Source: Spirogloea muscicola (taxonomy: Eukaryota; Streptophyta; Zygnematophyceae; Spirogloeales; Spirogloeaceae). From it: a stretch of DNA of 28,633 nucleotides. The stretch spans positions 43,180 to 71,812 of the forward strand of contig WELB01000037.1 in assembly GCA_009602725.1 (NCBI GenBank). Direction: 5' to 3'. The notes under the pieces are model-generated. The model searched no databases. It was not told the DNA's origin and was given only the letters and a program-made list of their open reading frames with translations. Positions 17,801 to 25,399 of this stretch are shown one piece after another (position 1 is the first letter of the stretch; each line of letters begins with the position of its first letter). The position numbers and the translations under genes are program-made.

Positions 17801-20311
17801 CTTCGCATCTGTGCGAGGATCCTTGTGCTTTAGGAGCGCCACCTCTACAGCCGTCAGCCACTGGCACAGGCAACCGCCGAGACACAGCGCTGCATCAGCC
17901 AACGAAGATGTTACAAATATTACACCGTTGGGCTGCCAGTGTCTTAAGCAGGTTAGCTAATAGTAAATTTTAATTGTCCCGTGATTTGGGGGTGGGCTCT
18001 CAGGCTGCAAAAGTGCCTGCTCCAAAGTGTGGTGCTGCTGCACGACCTTGCTCAAGAATCTCCAGACAGATGTAGGTACAACCTTACGTTACCCAAGCCT
18101 CGGTAAGTGAGTTCTAAATTTTTGCTAACCTCCAAGGCCAGCACGTCTCGAAGCGCTGAAGCCGGGGCTTCAGCCACAACCGCGATGCAGGGATTGGTAG
18201 CAATGGCCTCCCAGGATATGCCCGCTGTCAGCGCCAGCGGCGCGCCTGGATCCTGCCAGCACAATATAGCATACAGCAAGCTGCCCTCAGAGTGCTGCGG
18301 TGAGGCCATCGATGCTGATTGCTCTCTTTCTTGCACAGAGGGTATGCCTGCAGCATCCTTAAGCTGCGCCTGCTTAATGTACAGCTAGAAGCTGGGTGGA
18401 TGAAGGACGGAGCAAGAGGTCAGGCTTGGACATTGCGGCATTTGGATTTTAGTCATTGTCTCAGAATAGGATACAGATTGTGAATCAGTAGAACAAAGAC
18501 TCGGGTCTGGCTCACACATGATGCCTAATATTTAAGGCGCACCTGCAGGCAGAGGAGGGGGGTGGCAACATCGCGCAGCAGCGGACCGCAGCTCGCGGTA
18601 TGGTGGTACTCATGCAGCGAGAAGTGACCCAGCGCGCTGGCGGTGACAGCCGTATCGAAATCTGACAGTGAGCGCGCTGCGAGGCCGCCGGCCAGGTCGA
18701 CTGTGCCCCCTCGACCCTCGAAAAGCATCTGCTAGAGGCAGCCATGCGAGTCCCCCATTGGCAAAAAATGAGAACATCATTCATTATCTGACGTAGCTGC
18801 TGGCACTGCTGGAGCTGCAGCAAAGGGAGGGGGTTGCCGCTCACGCAGTGCTCAGCGAGCAGCTCCGCCATGGCGCAGCCGAGCGCCTCATCCTCGGCCC
18901 GAGCCGCATCGCCCCCGATCGCCATGCTCGCCGCCAGGGTCGCCAGGTCAAATGGGTTGTCAAAGGACACGGCGGCGGCCAGCTGCGATGCAAGACCTTT
19001 CTCGGCAAGATATTTGGCGAGCGCGTTGGCGCCCAAGCCCCAGCCGGCGCCCAGCACGAGACAGTGCGGGCGGGCTGCTGCGAGGTGCTTGGCTGCCAGC
19101 AAAATGTCGCCACTGTCTGTTGCTGACATGAGGCTGTGCGCGAGAACAGACACACACACAGAGTGGGGAACAGGGGAGCGGATGCCCCTTATATGAGATG
19201 TGGTAAAAGCAGCAAAAAGTTGTTGGCAGCACAAGAGAGAGGCGTGTAGTGACAATACTTGTTCAAGCTATCAATGGGATGCATCCATCAGATCTTGGAC
19301 CAGCGACCCTCAGGTAGGAGACAGTCACTCGCACCGCGCATTCGTCACGGGGCTGCGGCCTGCACCGCGGAGGTTGAGGATGGCTGGGAAGAAGCCGCGG
19401 GTACGCGCAGCAGTGGCAAGGGCCTGCGCAGCGGGGTCGGCGCTGCCTGCCGGGGTGCCCGGCACGAGCAGCAGTGTCGGCTCCAAGCCGCAATCGCTGG
19501 AGAGTGGTAGGTCCGCAGGCCAGTCAAGCGCCACAGCGCCGCCATCATTGGCCCACAGGCACCGCCGTTGCAGGCGGAGCGGCGGCAGCCCGCCACTGTC
19601 ACCGCCGTAAGTGTCACCACTGCCACTACGGAAGTGGTGGAGGGACGGGCAGCGAGCAAAGACAAAGGCGTTGAAGGGCGTAGTCGCCGCCAGGACGTCG
19701 GCACTGCCTGCCGCCGCTGGCACTGCCGCCGCCGCTGGCACTGCCGCCGCCGCCTCCGACGGCCCTTCGCTGTCACTGCTGCCGCTGCTGCCGCCATGGC
19801 TGCCAGCCTCCTCCCCGACAACTCCCTCCTTTACTGTGCCGCTACGAAGCTCTGCAGCTGGAGCTGGGGGACTGGTAAAACCAGCGCTTGTTGGCTCCAA
19901 AGGCCCACTATTTGTGCCACCAGACCGTCTGCCAGTGCCACTATTGTGGTGCTCGTTGCCGTCAGGATTGCTGTAGCCCACGTCTGGCAGCTCGGCGGCC
20001 CTTGGCCACGGAAGCCCGGACCCGCCGAGCGCCGTCAGGCCCCCGGCTAGCGCCGCCACCGCCGCCGCCGCCGCCGCCGCTCCCGAAGGCTGGGCCAGCA
20101 GCGCCGCCAGGCCGTCTAGCGGCGCTCCCAGACTTACTACGGTGGCCGCCGCCAAGCGAGCGCCCCGTCGAGTGCCTCCCCGGCGCTTGCCTCGGCCTCG
20201 GCCTCGCAGCGCCGGGAAGGACTGAGACGACGGCTGCTGCAGCGGCCGCTGCAGCGCGCCGCCGCCGCCAGTGCCGCAGCGCNAGCTCCGGCGCCCGCTC
20301 CCGCGGATCAC
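11813..20311 (-). CDS. Giant alpha/beta-hydrolase (EMB8/YheT-like) - low-complexity - CPBP intramembrane protease fusion, 10 exons
   Basis: Exons: about 20311-19335, 19133-18776, 18728-18543, 18252-18093, 17889-17180, 16883-14158, 14027-13872, 13579-13345, 13014-12707, 12413-11813. They total 6417 nt (2139 codons) and are in phase throughout. The order is: Ala/Arg-rich N-terminus (possible plastid transit peptide), hydrolase domain, acidic Glu run, long Ala/Ser/Lys/Glu-rich region, hydrophobic segments, CPBP domain, hydrophilic tail. I recall the same hydrolase plus CPBP arrangement in an Arabidopsis gene (At2g03140), so this looks like an old plant-lineage fusion. The 19335/19133 join restores R-L-x-x-A-T-D-S-G-D-I, as in that family. 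The fourth exon's end is uncertain: 18130 looks good but breaks phase, 18093 keeps it. No ATG is found in the open frame before 20311; a stop lies near 20369. An n at 20283 falls in exon 1. Function in the cell is unknown to me. Confidence 0.82.
12200..13579 (-). other. CPBP (CAAX/Abi) intramembrane protease domain of the fusion protein
   Basis: Exons 8-10. Membrane segments include LGCFVGLALLLWSPLLLPLL (with the family-typical LWSP..PLLP) and the stretch ending AVGLYGAVFLLISIWG. Exon 9 carries the EExxxR glutamate motif in AIGVVEELVFRSWL, then EEASADMGYHRAAVLSALLF and the FxxxH motif in FAIVHW. Exon 10 carries AAMPGLVMLSLALAGARARA, then LALPIGLHSGLVAANFVAQV. The Glu pair and the His of FAIVH are the expected metal/catalytic positions. 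The last motif has His (GLHSG) without an Asn four residues on. The bulk of the protease is intact, so activity is plausible. Confidence 0.8.
14158..16883 (-). other. 2.7-kb exon coding for a disordered region with two conserved islands
   Basis: One open exon of 2726 nt on the - strand. It begins with a conserved island (VIEAVGRGDTMLAALQQAVP, then EDVRGKLTGAV). About 400 residues of Ala/Ser/Lys/Glu/Gly low complexity follow, then a second island (LEAITGLDDGTQMAVTNVFG, VVDSMLADLEKKE at about 15600-15700). After more low complexity come a helix (LKLEVLRRLGTMGLQSLG at about 14890-14960) and one hydrophobic segment (AGGLLPAGILVGAVVAAIGA at about 14660-14730). Both islands resemble the plant homologue as I recall it. 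Expected to be unstructured apart from the islands. Confidence 0.8.
17180..17889 (-). other. Acidic low-complexity exon of the hydrolase-CPBP gene
   Basis: After a conserved start (CLCQWLTAVEVALLK, matching the family's EWLTAVELGLLK), the exon turns highly acidic. The + strand at 17457-17630 is a run of ctc/cctcct units that encodes about 50 residues of mostly Glu with Val. Then come Pro and Ala runs (17220-17260). It ends at a GTGATG donor after QAMAAS, which keeps phase 0. The trinucleotide tract is likely length-variable. Confidence 0.75.
18093..19550 (-). other. Alpha/beta-hydrolase (EMB8/YheT-like) domain with Gly in place of the Ser nucleophile
   Basis: Exon 1 ends with NDGGAVALDWPADLPL, LEPTLLLVPGTPAGSADP and GFFPAILNLRGAGRSPVTNA, including the HG-like loop PGTP. 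Exon 2 continues with ATDSGDILLAAKHL, then VLGAGWGLGANALAKYLAEK (elbow) and AAAVSFDNPFDLATL. Exon 3 gives FEGRGGTVDLAGGLAARSLS, the FDTAVT segment and VATPLLCLQ. Exon 4 gives TAGISWEAIATNPCIAVV. The nucleophile elbow, GxSxGG in YheT, reads GWGLGAN here, so the usual Ser is Gly. Confidence 0.75.
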
Positions 20312-20371
20312 TAGCCCGCCATCGCCCGCTGCGGCGGCGGCGGCGGCGACGCCGGCAAGGGATCAGCTTTC

Positions 20372-20692
20372 TATGGGCCTGGCCCGCTTGCCACTGCCCT
20401 CCTCCCTCCCTCCTCCCTCCCTCCTCTTGTTGTACTTCCCTGTGCTTTGCCTCTGTACTTGGCCGCTCAACGACTCACTCAATACACACTCCATATGAGA
20501 GAGTTAACGGCATACATCGGTACGTAAACAGCCCTTGCTTCAGAGATAAGAGGAGACACCTTAAATGTGTGCACGTCGTTGCCATGCTGCCTGAGGAGAA
20601 GTGGCACTCCCAATGGGGGCAAGGGCTGCGAAAAGCCAGCCCAAAAAGAATTCACAAAGGTTCAGAGGGGCCTAAGAGCGGTGAGCAGCTAC
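20372..20692. other. 5' flank of the hydrolase-CPBP gene: purine-rich run then retroelement debris
   Basis: 20398-20430 is a ccctcc run (GGAGGG on the - strand). 20441-20470 (tgtgctttgcctctgtacttggcc) resembles the 3'-UTR block TGTGCTTGCCTTTGTACTTGGCC seen at 24545, 25320 and (inverted) 27405. 20599-20680 is an inverted copy of the class-1 stem-loop segment, with its hairpin at 20623-20642. No TATA box or clear start for the - strand gene was found. Confidence 0.5.
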
Positions 20693-20886
20693 AGCTGGCC
20701 GTCTCGCTGCAGAGGTCCATGGCCCGTGCGCTGCACCTTCGTGCCGGGAGAGCCCTCGCTGCCTGGCTCTGTCCAGGGGACCCACTTCCAGGACCCTAGC
20801 CTCTCTGATTTGCGGCTGCTTAGCAGGGGTTACTGAATAATTTGTAGCTGCTTTCTTTCTTTGTGTGCTTTGGTTTCTTAGCGCTT
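20693..20886 (+). mobile_element. LINE-like fragment A: end of C-terminal ORF plus start of 3' UTR
   Basis: Encodes LAVSLQRSMARALHLRAGRA, then after a two-base loss near 20763 THFQDPSLSDLRLLSRGY and a stop at 20834-20836. The 3' UTR tagctgctttctttctttg... follows to tagcgc. Because of the frameshift it cannot code for the intact tail. It is followed at once by an inverted partner (fragment B). Confidence 0.8.
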
Positions 20887-20895
20887 TTTTACAAA

Positions 20896-21023
20896 GAAAG
20901 TGCTCGCCCATTGAGAATAGGGGCTGGAACAACCAGCCCGAAAAAGAATGAACAGAGTACGAGAAGGGGGCCAGGGGAAGCGCTAAGTAACAGAAACAAA
21001 GCTGCTACGAGACACTCAGTAAC
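20896..21023 (-). mobile_element. LINE-like fragment B: inverted 3'-UTR copy with perfect stem-loop
   Basis: Reads, on the - strand, the same 3' UTR as fragment A: gttactgagtg...gtagcagc, then gcgcttcccctggcccccttct, the hairpin GGGCTGG-TTGTT-CCAGCCC at 20921-20939, and the tail attctcaatgggcgagc. No coding part remains. With fragment A it forms a tail-to-tail inverted pair. Confidence 0.75.
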
Positions 21024-21415
21024 ACGCTTTTTTACAAAGGGGCCTGAGGATGCCTGAGGGTCTCTGTGGGGAAGCGGAACCGCGTCATCCACGACTTCTC
21101 CAAACATCTGCCAATTTGCTTGCCTTTGTACTCAGGGAACAGCGGGCGACCATCGCCTCACTCCGGAATCCGAGCTGATCATAGTCCGGCTCTCGCTGGT
21201 GGTTGTACATTCGCTTGTGGGCTGGGTTTCGGACCATTTCCCATTGATTTTCCCAATTCTTTCGATGAAGATATGCGCATGTCATGCGCGCCGCGCGCAC
21301 CTTCTCTCGCGTAAGCGCTGCTCCCGGGCCCCCCTCCCTGCCGGGGCCACGTCGCCAGCCGCCGCCACCTGTCGCGGAAGCAGGCCCGTCACCCGGCGCC
21401 ACCGTGGAGACACGA

Positions 21416-21521
21416 GAGAAGTGGCACTCCCTTTGTGAATTCTTTTTGGGCTGGCTTTTCGCAGCCCTTGCCCCCATTGGGAGTGCCACTTCTTCCCAAT
21501 GGGGGCAAGGGCTGCGAAAAG
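21416..21521. repeat. Perfect 28-bp inverted repeat made from two class-1 stem-loop segments
   Basis: 21455-21482 (cttttcgcagccc... to ...ccattggga) is repeated exactly in inverse at 21494-21521, with an 11-base spacer (gtgccacttct). The left segment (from 21416) also contains the family hairpin gggctggcttttcgcagccc at 21448-21467. It could form a long cruciform or RNA hairpin. Confidence 0.9.
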
Positions 21522-21729
21522 AAAGGGCACGCCCATTGAGGATAGGGGCTGGACAAGCCAGCCCAAAAAAGAATGAACAAAGAAGAGAAGGGGGCCAGAG
21601 GAAGCCAGAGGAAGCGCTAAGAAACCAAAGCACACAAAGAAAGAAAGCAGCTACAAATTACTCAGTAACCCCTGCTAAGCAGCCGCAAATCAGAGAGGCT
21701 AGGGTCCTGGAAGTGGGTCCCCTGGACAG
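21521..21729 (-). mobile_element. LINE-like fragment C: 3' UTR and last codons
   Basis: On the - strand it codes for GTHFQDPSLSDLRLLSRGY and a stop. The full 3' UTR follows: the CTTTCTTTCTTTGTGTGC block, AGCGCTTCCTCTGG with a 10-base duplication, and the hairpin GGGCTGGCTTGTCCAGCCC at 21546-21564. It ends in CCTATCCTCAATGGGCGTGCCC. It is nearly identical to the 3' part of fragment K at 25400-25619, so it was inserted or copied recently. Confidence 0.85.
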
Positions 21730-21785
21730 GCTGCGAAAAGCCAGCCCAAAAAGAATTGACAAAGGTTCGGAGGGGCCTACAAGTG
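21729..21785 (-). repeat. Class-1 stem-loop segment, inverted
   Basis: ggctgcgaaaagccagcccaaaaagaattgacaaaggttcggaggggcct is almost the same as 20623-20673. It joins fragment C directly to fragment D. It holds only the hairpin and its 5' flank. Confidence 0.75.
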
Positions 21786-21789
21786 TGTA

Positions 21790-22090
21790 ACAGCTACAAA
21801 GGGGCCTGAAGATGCTATGTCAGAACAGGGGGAAGATGGATCACTCGGTAGTTACGAGTGAGGAGCCTCAGATCCGACAGACTAGCTGCTGAAAAACTAT
21901 CCCCCTGACGAAGCCGGAGGGCGCAGCACGCAGATGCAGAGCGTGGGCCATGGACCGCTGAAGGGATACAGACAATCTCATGCGATAGACTTGAGCCCAT
22001 GAGCCAGCAGCGTTGAAGTCCGCTGGCTCACCGCGCCTGCGGTACACAGCGTGCCGCGCAAGCCTGGCCAGCAGTCGAGCCACTGGGACC
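21790..22090 (-). mobile_element. LINE-like fragment D: diverged subfamily, frameshifted C-terminal tail
   Basis: On the - strand it codes for LLARLARHAVYRRRGEPADF, then the FNAAGSWAQVYRMRLSVSLQ part and QRSMAHALHLRA. A shifted frame at the end gives SDLRLLTRNY instead of reaching a stop in the same frame. Its trailing sequence (tcactcgtaactaccgagtg...) matches fragment G at 22822-22935, which defines a TRNY/TRSY subfamily. Confidence 0.75.
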
Positions 22091-22277
22091 CGAGAGCCCC
22101 TTGCACGGCCACAGCCAGGGGGACGAACACATCTGCAACCGGGTGGTCGGCGTCGGAGACCAGTATTCGACACTTTCAGGTAGGATGGCCTTAGGTGGTG
22201 CGAGCATGGACGTGCAAGGGCTTTGCTTGCCCCCTCTTCTTCTTCTTCTCTATGGGCGCGCACTTCCTGCAAGGGGC

Positions 22278-22640
22278 GTTCAGGCCCCCGCAGCCAGGTC
22301 GCTAGGGCAGGTGTACCGCATGCGCTTGGCCGTCTCGCTGCAGAGGTGTATGGCCCGCGCACTGCACCTGCATGCCGGAAGAGCCCTCGCTGCTGCCTCT
22401 GGCTCTGGCCAGGGGACCCGCTTCCAGGAGCCAAGTTTCTTTGACCTGAGGCTGCTTAGCAGGGGTTACTGAGTGCTTCGTAGCTGCTTCATGTTTTCTT
22501 GTGCTTGTTTTTCTTAGTGCTTCCCCTGGCCCCTTCTCGTACTTTCTTCATTCTCTTTTGGGCTGGCTTTTTGCAGCCCCTATCCTCAATGGGCGAGCCC
22601 TTCCTCGCTGCAGCCTTTGGCCCTAGCCAGGAACAGAGAA
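22278..22640 (+). mobile_element. LINE-like fragment E: open C-terminal tail plus 3' UTR with hairpin
   Basis: Open frame AARSLGQVYRMRLAVSLQ, RCMARALHLHAGRALAAASG, then FFDLRLLSRGY and a stop at 22470-22472. The 3' UTR includes ttcccctggccccttctcgt, the hairpin gggctggctttttgcagccc (22560-22579) and cctatcctcaatgggcgagccc. The coding part is intact for its length but 5'-truncated. Confidence 0.8.
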
Positions 22641-22707
22641 GTGGCTCTCTCAATGGGGGTGAGGGCTGTGAGAACCCAGCCCGACATGAATTGACGAAGG
22701 GTCGAAG
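22638..22707 (-). repeat. Class-1 stem-loop segment, inverted
   Basis: gaagtggctctctcaatgggggtgagggctgtgagaacccagcccgac is the inverse of the class-1 block, with hairpin at 22663-22682. It lies between fragments E and F. Confidence 0.7.
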
Positions 22708-22806
22708 GGGCCCCACTTCCAGGACCCTAGCCTCTCTGATTTGCGGCTGCTTAGCAGGGGTTACTGAGTGATTTGTAGCTGCTTTCTTTCTTTGTCTGCT
22801 TTGGTC
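22708..22806 (+). mobile_element. LINE-like fragment F: last 18 codons and start of 3' UTR
   Basis: acttccaggaccctagcctctctgatttgcggctgc... to the stop, then gtgatttgtagctgctttctttctttgtctgctttgg. Same subfamily as fragments A, C and K. Both ends are truncated. Confidence 0.8.
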
Positions 22807-22821
22807 GAAGGGGCCACAATG

Positions 22822-22935
22822 ACGGAGGGGCCTGAACATGCTATGTTAGTACGGGTGGACCACTCAGTAGCTACGAGTGAGGAGCCTCAAAACCGACAGA
22901 CTAGCTGCCGGAAGACGATTACCCTGACGAACAGG
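22822..22935 (-). mobile_element. LINE-like fragment G: tail of the TRSY subfamily
   Basis: On the - strand it reads ...SLSVLRLLTRSYRVV with the flanking block shared with fragment D (gctatgttagtacgggtggaccactcagtagctacg against 21810-21855). Only the end of the element is present. Confidence 0.65.
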
Positions 22936-22945
22936 CCCGGGGGAT

Positions 22946-23165
22946 ACTTTTCCCGCTACCAGGAGACTATTTTCTCTGACCTGCGGCTGCTCAGTAGGGG
23001 ATACTGGTGTTCTGTAGCTACTTGCTTCCGTGTGCATTTTCCCTGGCACCTTCGAACTTTGTACATTCTATTTTATGGCCTGGCCTCTCCTAGCCCATTT
23101 TTCTTCCAGCCACCGCCCTCTCCTGGAAGCGCCCTACTTCAGGCAGTCGGTGGCTGGACCTCCTG
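22946..23165 (+). mobile_element. LINE-like fragment H: last codons and diverged 3' UTR
   Basis: Encodes YQETIFSDLRLLSRGYW with the usual stop changed (TGG in place of TGA at the end). A 3' UTR-like stretch follows with tgtagctacttgcttccgtgtgc and a degenerate hairpin region around 23080-23130 (ctggcctctcctagccc). Strongly diverged. Confidence 0.55.
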
Positions 23166-23399
23166 ATTTCCTGCACGGCGGGCCATCAATCGTTGGCAGG
23201 AACAGCAAGAAAGTAAGGGCATCCAGAAGGGGCGGATGCAGATGCAGATTATCTGCCGGAGACGAATTCTATCCCCTTGTCAGATATGTATGTCAGATAT
23301 GTATGTGCTCACTTGAGAATATTTAGTTTCCCCCTTAGGAGCTCATTGCCCCTTTACCAGGATTTCTGTAGGGCTCGAATCGGCCTCTTTCATTCTCAT

Positions 23400-23745
23400 G
23401 CGCACCGCGGGCCTTCCCCCTTACCTTGTCAATCCTTTGTTCGGGCTGGCTTATCACAGCCCTTGCCCCCATTGGGAGAGCCACGCCTTCTCTACCCCCT
23501 TGCCATCGACGTCCACGGGGCGTGTGGCGCTCGGTCGCTCGAGCTCCTGCATCGGCTCGCACGCAACGCAGTTTCCCGCTGTTCTCAAGATGAGCAGGCC
23601 GGTTTCAACGCGGCAGGCTCTCTCCCAGGTGTGTATCGTATGAGTCTGTCAGAAGCGGTCAGTGGCACACGCGCTTCACCTGCGTGCTGGTCGTGCTTTT
23701 GCTGCAGCCTCTTACTGATCTCTTACTTATTGAGTAAAGGTTAAC
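23400..23745 (+). mobile_element. LINE-like fragment I: stem-loop joined to a decayed C-terminal ORF
   Basis: Begins with the hairpin gggctggcttatcacagccc (23443-23462) and the class-1 flank cttgcccccattgggag. The coding part follows from about 23504: IDVHGACGARSLELLHRLAR, then the QAGFNAAGSLPGVYRMSL segment. After that the frame decays. The same ID.xG.xG start is seen in fragments J, K and M. Confidence 0.7.
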
Positions 23746-23841
23746 AATAGCCTACTTGCAGACGTCTTGGAGACTAATATCCTGCTTTTCGCGCTATCCG
23801 GCCCTTTCAGACCTTGTCCATTCCTTTGGGCTGGCCTCTCA

Positions 23842-24575
23842 CAGCTATTGCTGTCAATTTGGAAGAGCTGTTCTCGTTCTGGCTATAGAAAGGGGACCCG
23901 CTCCCCCTTTCCACAATCTCCTACGGGACGCCCTGGCGGGCTTGATGCGCGACGCCGGCTACCGCGCCATCGTTGAAGTGAGCAATGTAATGCCCATCAC
24001 CACGGATTCCCAGGGATGCCATCACCGTCGCACCCTGGACATTGTGGGTGTACAACCTGGCGGAGGCCCACGAGCTTTGGTTGACGTGGTGGTGACTGAG
24101 GCATACAAGAGTTCCGCTTCCACACACATTGCTGGCCACGCAGTGGGAGGTGCTGAGCAGAAAAAGCTCCGACACTACTCAGACTACCCCCGCAGTGACC
24201 ACCTCCTCCCGGCCGCAATCGACACTTTCGGCTGCTTGGGTCCTCGCTTCCATACCCTACTCGAGAACATAGCGAGTCTGGGATATGCACGACGCGAGGA
24301 TATGCTCCCAGCCCAGATGGGTATGCCAGCAGCCTATCTGTCATTTCTACGACGTCGAGTGTCAACCTGTCTGCAACGAGCTCAGGCGTATGCTCTGCAT
24401 CAGAAAGCTGGTCGAGCCTTAGCTGCTGGCACAAGAGCTAATCAATTGCCGTCCGGTATTCGAGCGTCAGCTAGCGACCTCTATGTGCTGACTCGTGGTT
24501 ACTGAGCGGGTCAGCTTAGCAGCAGGTGACGTACATTTGTCCAATGTGCTTTCCTTTGTACTTGGCCACACATGG
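23842..24575 (+). mobile_element. LINE-like fragment J: longest copy, nuclease-like domain plus C-terminal tail
   Basis: An open frame to a stop at 24503-24505, with no in-frame stop from 23756. Parts: helix LLRDALAGLMRDAGYRAIVE; then RRTLDIVGVQPGGGPRALVD and DVVVTEAYKSSAS; EQKKLRHYSDYP; AAIDTFGCLGPRFHTLLENI; tail SFLRRRVSTCLQRAQAYALH; end SASDLYVLTRGY. The D...D-x-x-x-T-E layout plus the K-rich helix and the .ETFG..GP segment resemble the restriction-endonuclease-like domain at the C-terminus of many LINE-like reverse transcriptases (recalled; not checked). The reverse transcriptase itself is absent. The 3' UTR (gttactgagcgggtc ... ctttgtacttggcc) defines a second subfamily. It is the least decayed coding fragment in the window. 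Confidence 0.7.
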
Positions 24576-24599
24576 CCTCCCCATCTCTTAAAATACACG

Positions 24600-24660
24600 C
24601 ATTCCTCCCCGGATACTACTTTCTCCGACCTGTGGCTGCTCAACAGGGGATATTGAGCAT
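24600..24660 (+). mobile_element. LINE-like fragment N: last 15 codons
   Basis: gatactactttctccgacctgtggctgctcaacaggggatattga encodes DTTFSDLWLLNRGY and a stop. It follows the fragment J 3' UTR by about 30 bases. Confidence 0.65.
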
Positions 24661-24924
24661 CCAGTGGCCACTTGTGTGCTCTGTGCGTTAGCAATGTTCT
24701 GGCCCCTTCGACTATTTCCATACTTTTCCTCGGAGGCCACAGCCATCGCCCACCAGCGGAAGCGTCTTTCTTTTCCCTGGGCTGGCCGATCACAGCCATC
24801 GCCCTCTACTGGAAGACTCTGTTCTGCAAGCAGCGGAGGGCTGTGAAAGAGAAAGTGAAAATTAGTCCTGATAGAGCCGTCAAGGTCCACGTGATTAGAG
24901 AGCTCTTCCAAATATGAGGCAGGG

Positions 24925-24993
24925 GCTGTAAGGGCTGTAGGTCCAAGGTTGTAGGGGCTGTAGGTCCAAGGTTGTAGGGGCTGTAGGTCCAAA
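24925..24993 (+). repeat. Short tandem repeat, 23-base unit, about 2.7 copies
   Basis: The unit gttgtaggggctgtaggtccaag occurs at 24948-24970 and, with one change at the end, at 24971-24993. A partial copy precedes it from about 24925. No coding or structural role is apparent. Confidence 0.9.
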
Positions 24994-25099
24994 AGAAAAG
25001 CGGGCCTGCATGATCCGACCTTGTGATTAAAGCTAATCGAGAGAAAGAGAAAAATGTAGCTGATCCGCAACATTTTTTCTGTAGCGATGTTGATGTTGT

Positions 25100-25205
25100 A
25101 ATTCCGTGGGCTAGCCTTTTTGGGCTGGCTTTGCCAGCCCCTCTTCTCTATGGGCGAGCCCTTTCATTCACAGCCATTGCCGTGCATTGGAAGGCTTGTT
25201 TCCTT
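25100..25205 (+). repeat. 3'-UTR stem-loop segment of the retroelement family
   Basis: Contains tttttgggctggctttgccagcccctcttctctatgggcgagccc, with a perfect hairpin at 25122-25140. A second half-hairpin block cacagccattgccgtgcattggaa follows. No coding part is attached. Confidence 0.7.
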
Positions 25206-25261
25206 CTTTAGCATGACTTGGCCATCCATTCCTTTCATACGCACCGCGCGCCTCCTTTCGG

Positions 25262-25350
25262 CCCCTCCGAACCGCGGTTACTGAGCGGGTCATTCTGCTG
25301 TAGGTTATGTCGGTCTTAGATGTGCTTGCCTTTGTACTTGGCCATTTGGC
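25262..25350 (+). repeat. Subfamily-2 3' UTR copy
   Basis: ggttactgagcgggtc ... atgtgcttgcctttgtacttggcc matches the sequence after the fragment J stop (24495-24575) with gaps. An inverted copy is at 27400-27485. The coding part is missing. Confidence 0.75.
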
Positions 25351-25399
25351 CTTCGTTTGTTTCAATTACACGAAAATACTCCGAACACTTGTCAATCCT

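Noticed and set aside
18094-18130. Earlier donor (GTTAGC at 18129) as the end of the fourth exon of the fusion gene
   Set aside because: It is a good signal, but it leaves the next exon out of frame; the donor after 18093 keeps phase. I kept 18093 with low certainty.
21066-21200. + strand frame with KRNRVIHDFSKHLP, considered as a reverse-transcriptase finger motif
   Set aside because: Only a short stretch resembles the R-V-I-x-D/N motif of retroelements, with no further palm motifs (such as a YxDD box) nearby.
23278-23303. Two tandem copies of tgtcagatatgta
   Set aside because: Only two copies of a 13-base unit in AT-rich sequence; too little to interpret.
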